From Tribonema minus (Eukaryota > Sar > Xanthophyceae > Tribonematales > Tribonemataceae), in the NCBI GenBank assembly GCA_017506865.1, contig JAFCMP010000511.1, forward strand, positions 742,402 through 806,401: a DNA stretch of 64,000 bases. Direction: 5' to 3'. Positions 1 through 10,800 of this stretch are shown piece by piece; within the stretch, counting starts at the first letter, position 1, and each line of letters starts with the position of its first letter. Below the pieces are notes generated by a model, which saw nothing but the letters and a program-made list of their open reading frames with translations, had not been told where the DNA came from and ran no database searches. Both the position numbers and the translations under genes were made by a program.

Positions 1-1085
1 CCCCGGACGTCGACACCCACATAGCAGACCTCCAAGCGCTGATGGAGAGAATGCGCAAGCACGGCATCAAGCTGGCTCCGGCAAAGATGCACATTGGATG
101 CACACGCATCAAATTCCTGGGTCACATAGTGGAGACCAACGGCATTCGGCCTGACCCAGAAAAGGTTTCAGCATTGTTGGACATGCCCATACCCGAGGAC
201 TTTTCGGCTCTTCGGAGCTGGCTAGGGCTGGCCAACTACTATCGGCGGTTTGTGAAGAACATGGCGGAGGTGATAGCGCCGCTGACGGCGCTCATGTCAA
301 AAGACGTGCCGTTTGTGATGAGCGCTGCTGAGTTGGCCGCCATCGAGGCGGTCAGCATGGCACTTTCACTTCATGCACTTATGGTCTACCCTGATCATGT
401 GGCCGCAGCCAGCGGCGAACGTCCTTTCATCCTAGCAACAGACGCGTCCAAGCTCGGGTTTGGCGCAGTAGTGTCGCAGTCAGATGTGCGCGGGGTCGAG
501 CATCCCATAGCGTTTGCCAGCCGGGCAACGCTCAAGCATCAGAAGAACTGGACAACCACAGATTTGGAGGCGGGAGCGGTAGTGTTCGGCGTCAAGAAGT
601 TCAGACACATCTTGTGGGGCACCCCATTCGTCATCGACACAGATCACAGAGCACTGTTGTGGCTGGAGAGCTGCAAGGACAAGACAGCGCGACTTGCGCG
701 CTGGTTTGAATTCCTAGGGGCTTTCCCACACACCATCAGGTACAAAGCAGGGGAGCGCAACGGCAATGCAGATGGGTTCAGCCGGAACTTTATGCCCTCT
801 ACAGCAGCAGATGCGGCCGAGGAGGCTGCAGATGAGCTGCTGGAGGCATACACTGTCAGAGTCACCGCGGACCCACAACGACACGATGCCATGTGCCAAC
901 TGGCGGCACGCATGTTGGAAGATCTGTGCACTAAGATACACACGTGCATGGAACTTGACAGCGACGACGGCGACGGCAATTTGGCGCGCATGGCTCAGCG
1001 GCATCCCGACTGGGGGAATGGTCGCGATTCAACAAGCGCATCGGCGGCGCAGAGCGCCCCGGAGTTACCCACATGCATGTGGTGA
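1..1085 (+). pseudogene. Chromovirus pol: RT thumb/connection and RNase H (partial)
   Basis: Open from the window edge; the first ATG is at 42, but the true start is upstream. The FLGHIV motif, followed by the LGLANYYRRFV block, is the typical end of a Ty3-type reverse transcriptase. RNase H follows: LATDASKLGFGAV holds the first catalytic Asp, TTTDLEAGAVVFGVKKFRH the Glu region, and DTDHRALLWL and NADGFSR the later Asp residues. The YxDD polymerase motif is not in the window. The frame ends at 1085 in a non-conserved Ala/Asp-rich stretch, and coding character then continues in another frame, so this is one piece of a broken polyprotein. It would act in cytoplasmic virus-like particles, copying element RNA and removing the RNA strand. 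Confidence 0.85.
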
Positions 1086-2385
1086 CTCGCGGCGGTGCTT
1101 ATGCGGCACCAGCCAGCCTGGCACTAGCGCTGGGGGGAGTGGCGGGTGCGAGTGAGGGCGCACTTGGTGGCGGTGTGCAGGGTGCGGCAGCGGCGGCGCG
1201 GCATGAAAGTGCTGCACCCGCCGTGGCCGCCAAGCAAACAGTCAACACTGCCGCAGCAGCGTTCAGCGCAGCAGCAGCAGCCAAGTCAACGACTGCCACA
1301 GCGGCACACCCGTATACTGCAGCAGCGAGCAGCACCGCTGCCGCTGTGACTAAACGGGTGAGGTGGTATGATACAGCATGGAGGCTGAGGCTCCCGCGGC
1401 CATGACAGCTACAGCGCATTCCGCAGCGGCAGGGGGGGGACAAGAGGCGGGTATGGCTGCTGTAGCCAAGCTCAAGGCAGTAGGTGACGCGGCGGCGGGG
1501 CGCTTTGGCGCTGCGCAAGCCAGCGGCACCATTGGCAGTTCGGCGGCGCAGCGCTCAGGCGCAGTGCCGCTTGACAGCATTCACGACGCGGCAGCGCGGC
1601 GCTCCGGCGCTGCGCAAGCCAGCGGCACCATTGGCAGTTCGGCGGCGCAGCGCTCAGGCGCAGTGCCGCTTGACAGCATTCACGACGCGGCAGCGCGGCG
1701 GTCCGGCGCTGCGCAAGCCAGCGGCACCATTGGCAGTTCGGCGGCGCAGCGCTCAGGCGCAGTGCCGCTTGACAACATTCCGGACACGGCAGCGCGGCGC
1801 TCCGGCGCAGCGCCGGCCAGCGACAGACCCAGCAGCAACGACGCAGCAGCGCAGCGCTCCGGCGCCGCGCAGCTTGGCGACACCGACGGCGCGGCCGCGC
1901 AGCGCCCTGGCGCAGCGCATCCCAGCAGCACGACTGGCGGCTCGGCAGCGCGGCACTTCGGTGCAGCGCAGCTCAGCGGCACCAACAGCGCGGCGGCGCA
2001 GTGCTCTGGCGCTGCGCAAGTCGCCACGGAGGCGGATATACTTGAAGGCCCGGAGGCACAGCCGCTTGGCGACATGTCTACAGCGGATTGGCGGGCAGCA
2101 CAAGACGCGGACGCATTTTGCGCAGCCATGATGGCGCATGTGGCGGACGCGCAGCAGTTGCCAACTGACAAAGCACTGCAGTCGCAGGTGAAACAGCACC
2201 GCGCAGCTTGCAGCATGGAGTGGGCTGGGGGCGCAAAGCTGCTATGTCACAATGACATGAGCATGCTTGGGGGCGCTGGTTCACCCATGTTGGTGATACC
2301 AAAGGCGCTGCGGAATCAAGTTCTGCATTGCCTACATGGTGAGGTGTGGGCGGGACACCAGGGGTTCGGCGCACAATGGAGTTAG
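1086..2385 (+). pseudogene. Ala/Ser/Gly-rich linker of chromovirus pol, frameshifted
   Basis: Between RNase H and integrase lies about 1.3 kb of very alanine-rich coding sequence in two frames (1073-1405, then 1378-2385). It includes a 33-residue tandem repeat and, near the end, a less biased block (about 2,060-2,360) that leads into the integrase zinc finger with a LHGEVWAGHQG motif. The zinc-finger sequence then continues one frame over at about 2,355-2,375. The offset fits loss of one G from the run at about 2,361. Most related elements have a much shorter spacer here, so the expansion is unusual. Whether it is translated is unknown. Confidence 0.55.
1507..1803 (+). repeat. Three 99-bp in-frame tandem repeats in chromovirus linker
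   Basis: The same 99-bp unit starts at 1507, 1606 and 1705 and is nearly identical each time. It encodes a 33-residue block rich in Ala, Ser, Gly and Arg with the recurring theme SAAQRSGA. Shorter, more diverged pieces of the theme continue to about 2,020. The period is a multiple of three, so copy number can change without breaking the frame. Confidence 0.9.
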
Positions 2386-3938
2386 TGCAGAGACATGGCT
2401 GGTGGCCGGGCTGGTCAGGCGATGCCACATTCTGGGCAGAAGAGCACTGCCTGCCATGTCAAGCACGCAAGGGCGGCAAGCGCAGCAGCATGCCCACCAT
2501 CTACAGGGAGCTGCCGCCGCATGCCTTTCACACGGTCTCAACAGACATCTTCGGCCCATTGCCGTTATCCAAGGAGGGGTATATGTACATACACGTATTC
2601 ATCTGCCTACTTACAGGCCACGTGTCATTGTACGCGGTCAGGGCTGGGGAAAACACGGCAGTCACGGCAGCGGAGCTACTGGTAGACGAGTTCAGCACTC
2701 TATACGGCATGCCCCACAGTCTGCTCAGTGACAGAGGCAGCCAGTACACGGCGGATGTAGCGCGGGAGGTGTACCGCGCGATGGGCATCAGGAAACTCTA
2801 CACGGCCGCGTACCACCCACAGTGCAACGGCAGGGTGGAGCGCTTCATGCGCACGCTGGCACAGATGCTGGCAATGGCGGTCAGCGAGTCACATAGCGAC
2901 TGGGACAAGTGGCTTAAGCACGTTGCTTTTGCGCACAACTCTCATGTCAATCAGTCCACGGGATTGTCACCATTCATGTTGGTGATGGGGCGGGAGCCTA
3001 AGGTGGCTCTACACACGGTTTTGGGGGCAGTGCTCAGGGGTTCAGAGCCTGCCAGTCTCAGCGCAAGGGCCATAGTACATGATATGCAAGCGCGGCAGCG
3101 AGCTGCGTTCGAGCTGGTGTCCTGGCGCTCAGAGCTGAAGCGTGAGCGCATTGTGCGCAACAACGCCAAGCTAGCCGACACGTTCAACTTGCGCAATGAG
3201 GCGGAACGGGGGGATTTGGTGTGGGTTTACTCCCCACCATCAACACACAAGGCGGAATCGCGGGAGCTGTTTGGCGAGGGGTGGAAAGCAGTTCTCAACA
3301 AGAAGCTGCTGGACTTGTGGGCGGGGCCCTACAAGGTTCTAGCAGTGGGGCCTATCTATGCGGGAAAGGAGCTGGTGCAATCTAATGTACTGCTCATTGA
3401 CGGGGCGGGCGGGCCAACGCGTGTGTCCACGTGGCGCACAAAGCGGTGTCGTGATCCGGGTGGTAGCAAATGTAAGCCGCAAGGATTACCAGGCGGATAC
3501 GCCCAGTACCTCCTCAGTCGCAATCTACTCGCGGCGCCAGCACCGGCTTCGCTCACAGCAGATGATGTCACATGGGCATCTGATCGACATGGGGTAGAGG
3601 CGGTAGTGGGGCATAGAGTCCTACGGGATCGCAAAGGCCGGCCAGGCTCACTACAGTACCTGGTGCGGTGGGAAGGCGAGCACATTGCAGATAGCTGGGA
3701 GGATGCCAATATGTTAGATGCATGCGAGCATGCAACGGCGGAGTACTGGCATACAGCAACTGTAGCGGGGGTCGATATTGATGATGCTGGCACCAGGGTG
3801 GTGCAAGGGCGCATCAGGCAGGCGCGCGAGCGTACGCATGAGGGCGGCCCACTTGTCACCTTAGCTGGGGGTAGGTATAGACTACCAGCGGGGGGTATTG
3901 CAACTCAGAGACTGCCCATCTTTCGAGATGATGCGTAG
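2346..3938 (+). pseudogene. Chromovirus integrase with C-terminal chromodomain
   Basis: The open frame carries the second half of an HHCC zinc finger (CLPCQARKG gives the two cysteines), then a DDE integrase core: the first Asp in STDIFGPL, the second in LLSDRGSQYT and the Glu in NGRVERFMRTL, with normal spacing. A GPY/F-like region follows (LDLWAGPYKVLAVGP). Near the end, roughly residues 415-470, is a chromodomain (VEAVVGHRVLRDRKG, then QYLVRWEG and DSWEDANML). Such domains steer insertion to modified chromatin, often methylated H3K9. The frame opens without a true start because it is joined by frameshift to the upstream linker. The stop is at 3936-3938. Confidence 0.85.
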
Positions 3939-4503
3939 CACAGAGATGATCGGGGTGCGCGTCCTTATGCGGTGGCACTTTCCGAACAACAAGGATGGCG
4001 AGCGTCTCCAGTGGTGAGAAGGCATCATACGCAGGGGCGTTTGTGCCCTCGCAGGCGACCGCGGGGGGAAGCCGAGCCGGCGCACGAAGCGCGGCACTAC
4101 TCAGGTGTATTTCTTTGGCGAGCCGCGGGCGCGCGAAGTGCCGCTCTTGCTTAACAACTACACGTTAGCGATTGATGCGAGCAAGGATGCGTGGTTCTTG
4201 TTCAGCACGAACGACAGGATCAATGCTCTCAAGAAGATTCAGGGAGGCGGGGCCGCCTGAACAGAGGGGGGGGGGTCATAGCAGTTGTGACAGGCAGACG
4301 GCGAGGCGCAGTTGTTTGTCACACCTTTGCTTCTGCGCATTAGCCTGCGAATTCATAGTACTCTGCTGCACAGGTCACAGGAGGCATTTGGCCCAAGTTC
4401 AACTGATCAGTGGGGGGGGGGTACTGTGGGGGGGGGCTTTGTGCATTGCACTGTGTACTACAACATTGGTGCTCGGGACGAGCACCGTTGTAGTGGGGGC
4501 GAC

Positions 4504-5060
4504 TGTTAGGATTGAGCTTTCAAGTTGCACACAGGAAATTGCTAGACAGCAGGGATAGTTCCTGAAGATTCTCGGCCAGTTCTGTGGCCAGTTCTGAAAG
4601 GTTCTGAAACTGCAAAATGCTTTGCTTTGAATGCTTGGTTCAGAGCCTTGGGGGAGCTGTAGCGGCAGCTTGCAAGGTAGTAGATTGCGGCATAGCGGAT
4701 TCGCTGTGCATTGGGATTGCGTTGACAGTAGTGTAGCTTGGAGAGGGCTGCAGCATGGGGCTGTAGCTGTGGGGGCAAATAGAGGGTTGGGCTTTCTGGG
4801 ACTTGATCACCCTTGGATCTCTACCTGCTGCTTGCTACCACCACGCTTGAGAATAGCACCACTTTGTTAATTTGGCGGCGGCGGCGTTTGAGTGGTTGGC
4901 GTTGAGACACTTTCAGACTGTCATACGACATGTAGATTCCTTACAGCTAGATGCCAATTATCTGGGCTTTTTCGCGCCCTGAGCGAGAATTAATAAAAAG
5001 TACCGAGACACGTGCATGGCACATGTGTCGACAACACCTGGACGCACACAACAAGTCAAT
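4504..5060 (+). repeat. Candidate 3' LTR of the chromovirus
   Basis: Downstream of the integrase stop there are two purine-rich G tracts (about 4,411-4,436 and 4,493-4,500) of the kind that prime plus-strand synthesis, then TGTTAGG at 4504, a plausible LTR start. A polyadenylation-like AATAAAA lies at about 4,992. A piece of this stretch (4871-4988) recurs at 50.4 kb, as expected for an LTR. Both ends are provisional because the partner LTR lies outside the window. Confidence 0.35.
4871..4988 (+). repeat. Dispersed LTR-like repeat, copy 1
   Basis: A 68-bp block at 4871-4938 matches 50424-50491 with only a few substitutions. A second block of about 27 bp around GCGCCCTGAGC (4962-4988) matches about 50547-50573. 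The order and strand of the blocks are the same in both places; the DNA between them differs. I read it as part of the chromovirus LTR. Confidence 0.7.
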
Positions 5061-7734
5061 ACAGTCACCCCTCCTTAGAGCCTTGAGGAATTGAGAAATT
5101 CGAATGTTGATTGCATTGCATACATAAGTGTGATGAATTATGCAAACGTGGGGAGAACGCTACGGCCAAGAACCACATTGACACTTTCAACCTCAAGTTG
5201 ACGTCATCCTCAGACTATGGTGACACTCGTCCAGGTGTCATGTAGGCATGCCTGGGCAATTGCTTAACCATACCAAGATGCATCTTATTTATCGAGAGCG
5301 GGCAATGCCTGCAGCACTGTGCCTGAACAGGGTGAAAGCGGACAAACGTATTGAACAGTACTGGGTTTCAAGATGCCAAGTGCCAGATCTTCACAAATCT
5401 CGGCCGCTTGTCACAGACATGCACAGAAGTTGGCGCAGTGCACCATTGCAGATACAATCAGTGGGCAGATTCGTTTCAGCTCACAAGGTGCAGTGCAGAC
5501 TAGGCTGCTGCTCAAAATATGAACCCTTCGGCTAGGAACACTGAATCTGGCGTCCTTCGCACAGCTTTGTACCACTTTCAAAAGCAAGGTAGATTTGCTG
5601 CCTCAGCCGAACCAGCTCATGTGTGCACTGCTAGTTAAAAACTTCACACCGCAGTTGAATGTGGCGTGTCACACTTGCAGATACACACATGCAGAGATCG
5701 CGGACACGCTCGGACCACAGGGGTTGGAAAGTTGATGGGTGTCCACTGGGCTGCAGGCCAATTGCTGTCGAGCAAATCCATTGTCACTCCTCGTGTCGAC
5801 CATGATGTTGGCCGGGGGTGGCACTGGCTTTGGATATATCTGTAGATGAGATCTCCTTGCACATTAGGTTGGCGGCCGGTAGCACTCGGGCCTTTCTACG
5901 GCAGGTATGCGAGCCGTTAGCACGTGCACAAGTAAAAGGGCATATGGTTTGCGAAGGCGGGAGATACGGGTTGCACAACCCACCGCCGCTCGCCAAGCCA
6001 TTGCTTGCCTGCGGTTGTTCGGAGGAATCCTCTGCAACAATCGCTGACACGGCAGGGAACGTGCGATAAGATCTCATCGCAGCTTGCGCCATACTGATGA
6101 AAACTTACAAACACACCAGTTACACGTGCACTCAGCAATGCCCCCTCCTGGGCGCGTGTGCTTGCACATCGACGAAGCGTCGAACCGCATGCTCTCCATG
6201 ACGTGCGCGGAGCCAGCTTCGACGGCAAGATCAAGCAGTGCCTGATTAATAGAAGTAGATGATTCAGTCATTTGCAGTCTTGGATGTAGGTCATGTGTTG
6301 CTGATGATTGACATCAACTGCACTTGATTGCCTCTGCGAAGTGGCAACGCCATTAACTTGCATCTGAGAACCGAGTGCAAAAGCATACTGACCCTCACAT
6401 GTATATGTTGTTTTCATGCAGCATACAAGGTCTGGGCGTACACCAAACATGAAATTCACCTTTGTGCGCACGTATGGCGGGCGTCACAAGTAGGACTCGT
6501 GGTATTGGATTGCTCAGCCTCGCGCTGATTGCCCAAGTGCCCAAGCAACGTTGCTGGAAGCGGCGCTGTGTGTGTGTCGAGTGCGATACAATTCATCACA
6601 GATCACACATAATCTGTTGAGCATGACTTGTTTGCTCAGAACCACACATGAACAAGCACGTAGACAAGGCTCTGGTGGACGGGGGGAGATGCCGCTTAGC
6701 AATGTGTATATAGCAATGTCGTCAGTGACCTTGTTGAGCACTGATAAACTTTGTTGCAACAATATGCACACTTTGCATCGTCGTATGAATCATATGGGCT
6801 CTTGTACGCCCTAAGCCAACCTATATGAACAGTACAACCCTGATGAAGTTATGTATTGGTTGAAGGCTGCAGAATAGATCTGCTGCTTGGTGCGCAACTG
6901 CAGTCTTCAGCTACATAAGAACGTCAACAGTGCGATCATGCGTCAGCAGACATGAACTTACATGAGATCACATGCTTCCAACGAGTGCATGCGTACCTAG
7001 CAACGCTTTACAATGTGGTCAGTTCTGATAAGCTGTGCTTTTTTCCCAAAAGCTCGAGCAGCTGAAACTGCATACTTGAGGCAGTAGGGATCATACATTC
7101 GGCACTAAAAGAGTGCAGGTCAAGCTACCCCAGTGCATCACAAGTGCGCTGTAACGTGTCTGGAAAGATCAGCCTGTCTCAGGCGCATACACTACCGTTG
7201 TGGGGCCTCTCCGTTTGTGGTACAGCAAGCTTGACAGTCCCATGGCGCAGGTGAATGCACAGTCAGAGGCATCGGGCAACCGGTGCAAACACCACCCACA
7301 AGACGCATCGAACAGATTTGGTGGCACAAGCTGTGTCATGACACTTGTGCATGCGGTGCGGTGCGCACACATATTTTCCACGTCAAACCAGCCCCTGCCG
7401 GCACTGCCTTGACTATATAAGTCCACACCGCTCACGTCCACAACGGTGAGTGCGGCTCAAGCTGACGCCGCCGCCAGTGCTTGTGTGCTGCTTGCACTGC
7501 CAATCAGTGCTCAACTGCTGACAGTTCACTACTGTGCTTGTGTTACCTTTGTTGTGTTTGATTGAACTGCTGCTGACTCGACACGTTGAGGCACAGGTAT
7601 AGACCCCCCCTCCCCCCCCAGCCCCCAGGGTTCTCTCAAGCGGTGCAGGCAAGTGCACGCATGGGGGAAGCACACCCCTGCACGCCAGGGGAGGGCAGCG
7701 AGATCAGGACGCACCCCCCCCAACTGTACCCCTG
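5061..7734. other. Intergenic, no gene recognised
   Basis: I see only short chance ORFs with no recognisable domain and no paired splice sites. The stretch is less GC-rich than the exons. A poly-C/G-rich patch lies near 7,600-7,730 just before the helicase 3' end. Confidence 0.5.
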
Positions 7735-7821
7735 AACCCTAACCCTAGGACACGCAGCGCGCGCGCGCACGCCGCAGAACCCTAACCCTAGGACACGCAG
7801 CGCGCGCACGCGGCAGCAGCG
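7735..7821. repeat. Two ~43-bp tandem units containing telomeric repeats
   Basis: The unit reads ACCCTAACCCTAGGACACGC followed by an alternating GC tract and a CGCAG end. It occurs at about 7735 and 7778, only a few bases from the helicase stop codon at 7827. Each unit carries two CCCTAA motifs. Confidence 0.8.
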
Positions 7822-7826
7822 GCGCC

Positions 7827-10800
7827 TTACGACGACGCCTTGGCTTCCGCCGCGCCGCCGTTGGCCTGCTCTGCGCCGTCCGCCGCCTCCTTCTGCTCGA
7901 GCTCGCTGGCATCATCCAGCTTGGATTCCTCCATCACGACCTCCGCAATGATGTACTTGATGCGCGCAAACGACTTGCGCAGCAGCGTCTCCAGCACGTC
8001 GTACGGGTCCTCGAGCATGAGAACGTTGTGCAGGACCATGAGGACGCCGCCGAGCTTGCGCAGGCGCTTGGTGAGCTGGAAGCGCGTGAACGAGTCGATC
8101 TGGCCCAGCGGCGCGTAGCCGCTCGCCAGCACAATCTGCGGCGCAGTGTGTGTGTGTTGTAGGGTGGGCAAATGGCGTATGATTGAGTGTTGATGTACAA
8201 AGAGGCGAAGGAGTTGCCTGACCCAAACAGGACGGGCCCAGTTGTGCGCACTGTCAGTGCACAGAAGGGGCAAACGGCGTATGTTTTAGTACTGAAAAGT
8301 TGCACACAAATCATCCTAGTGAGCCTTGAAAACTCACAAACAGAAACCTGAAATGCTTTTGTGGAGCGACAGGATGACTCAAATGCGAGATGGCATCTGC
8401 AGTCGTGTCTGAGGGCCTTCATAAGGACCACATGGCCCAGCAGCATTGCATACTTTAAAGTAGAAGGTAGCAACAACCCACCACCATGCACCCTGAGCGC
8501 ACCTGAGAGCCAATGTCATTCAGCACCACCATGTATGCCATGAGACTTGCAGGCATGTATGTATGTGCGGTCAGCTGCGTCCAGCGCACAAGCACCTGTA
8601 TCCCAGGGCGTTGTATGCATGTAGTCTACCATAAAGTGCTTTTGATTTGTGTGTGAATGAGTTGTCATGTCCAATGCCGCGCCTGGGCACTGCTGTCGAG
8701 GGGTCAAGCGAGCGTCACAACAGGTAGCTCTGTAGCCGCAGCCACGCATGTGCCAGCTTCCTGTACTCAATGTCACTACACTGTACGCATCACACGTCTC
8801 AGAAGCACACAACATGCGCCGGATGCTGTGAACAGAGCTACTCTATGTGCCAGCATTGCATACTCAATGATACTGCACACCATTCGTATCTGAAGCACGC
8901 AACGTCGCATGCTGCCAACGCATTTGGAAACTGTATCTCACCGCAAAGACGCGGCTGTCAAGGGGCTGGTCAAGCGGCACCGGCAGCTTCATCTTGCCCT
9001 CCTCCGGAAGTCCCACTAGCAGCTGCTGCTGCTCCTCGAGGCGCTTCAAGAACTCCTCCATGCGCGCGTTGCGGTCGGGCGCCTTCATGAAGAAGGGGTG
9101 CTCCTGCAGTGGCGTGCCTCCGGGCTCCATCGGCACCCTTTTAACACCGACAAACAGCACAGGGTGACGTGCGGTTTGGTGGGGATTCGATAAGGCTGCA
9201 TTGCGTGCTGACAGGTGGATGCTTCAGGTATGTACACCAATACACATATGTGTACAGACAGCAGCCTCATGCGCTTCAGGAATTGGAAATAGTAGTAGGA
9301 TCAGTATTCTTCCTAAGAAGCGCATGTCTACACATGCCTACACAGGTTTCAGCCCCAACGCATGGGCACCTTCACAGATGCACAAGGCTTTGTGCCTGTG
9401 GGCTTGTGGTCACAAATGCGTATGCACTGAGAGCCCCAAGTACCAGCAATCACTGTCGTGTATCAGTCAACGCGCAGCGCCCGTACCTGGCGCCTGCAGC
9501 ACCACACTTCTAACCCACAAAGTGCCGAGGAGAAGCACTAAGTGTTAACACGCCGAGCGGTGACAAGCCCTGACCCTACTACCAAACAACGATGGTGGCT
9601 TTGTAGAGACGTCAACAGCCGGCGCTTAACACTAGTTGCAAGTGGCGGCGGCAGTTGCAAGTACACAACGGGTACACATACGTACAAAAAGGGTACACAA
9701 ATGCTGGCGAGCTAAGCACTGACCTGTCAATGAGCGCCAACAACAACCCGCAGAACTCAATCTGCACCGCCTGGATCTCGGCGTAGTCCTGGGGCCTGCC
9801 TTCCGCAAAGAACTGCAGGAAGAGGTCTGCCACGGACGCAATGGCAATGGACTCGGGCAGGAATTGCCGCAGCTGCGGAGGCACAAAAGCGCATGTATGT
9901 ATGCATCAGGGGTCAGAACACACACACATGTTTGGCCAGGGTGATTGACTTTTCATGAAGACATTCTCGACCCTACAAGCGGCACACGCGCGTAAAACAG
10001 CAGCGCTACATGGAAGCCTGTAGCGTCGGTCCTGATTCAGGCCGTGTACAAGAGTCAGCGCCGACCCTGCGGTCAGTGGGGCACTGCACAGAAGAGTGGT
10101 CAGAAACAATACCACAATGCGTTGAGAGGAATCCTTGTCTCGTCGACTGTATAATGACATCCTCACACAGTGCTACAAACTCAACGGCCACTTCAATTTT
10201 TAGTTGAACTTCATTTCGTGCAGCCAACAGGCGTTACAAACAGCACAGTTCCTATCAGCCCTTGCAAGACGGCCAACTGCCCCACCTTGCCTTGGCAAAT
10301 TCAGACATGCCCTACTGTACTGCCTCGCCGTGCCTTCGTACATGGGCCCTTAGGGTTAGTATTAGGGTATGGTCTGTGCATGCGCATTCCTCGATCCAGA
10401 GACCAACACGCCTGAAGGAGACACGCACTGCACAACAGCTCCAGAACAACACTGGCAGTACTACCTGTCAGATCAACAGTGGCTACGGTAACCTTAAAAC
10501 TTGAAGTTACCTCCAGGAAGGCCAACTATGCACATGTAGCAGCTCTGACGAGTCGACTCAACCGTTGTGCTTCGTGCCAAAAGTCTGTATGCTCTACATA
10601 GCCCACTACACTCGCCTGTATCACAACACAACAGAGGTCACTCACGATGCTGAGCTGCCATAGCTGTAGTGCAATTTGTAGTCCATGCACCCATATACTA
10701 GCAAGTAGAAACCATATCCACATACCATGGAGACCTGCCGTCCTCAATCAAGCTGAACTAACTAGAAGTACCTCACACCGCGAACGCGCCATGCGCCGAT

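Larger units (their letters stand above)
1..5060 (+). mobile_element. Ty3/gypsy chromovirus, 3' portion, degenerate
   Basis: The window opens inside the pol region of a long terminal repeat retrotransposon. In order I can read the end of reverse transcriptase, RNase H, a long alanine-rich linker, an HHCC zinc finger, an integrase core and a chromodomain. That order (RT, RNase H, integrase, C-terminal chromodomain) is diagnostic of Ty3/gypsy chromoviruses. Gag, protease, the RT active site and the 5' LTR lie left of the window. Pol is spread over at least three reading-frame changes, so the copy is probably dead, although some shifts fall in G runs and could be assembly errors. The right end is not fixed because no second LTR is available to compare. 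Confidence 0.85.

Noticed and set aside
1507-2020. CRISPR-like array
   Set aside because: The repeats are contiguous 99-bp in-frame units without spacers, in a eukaryotic retrotransposon.
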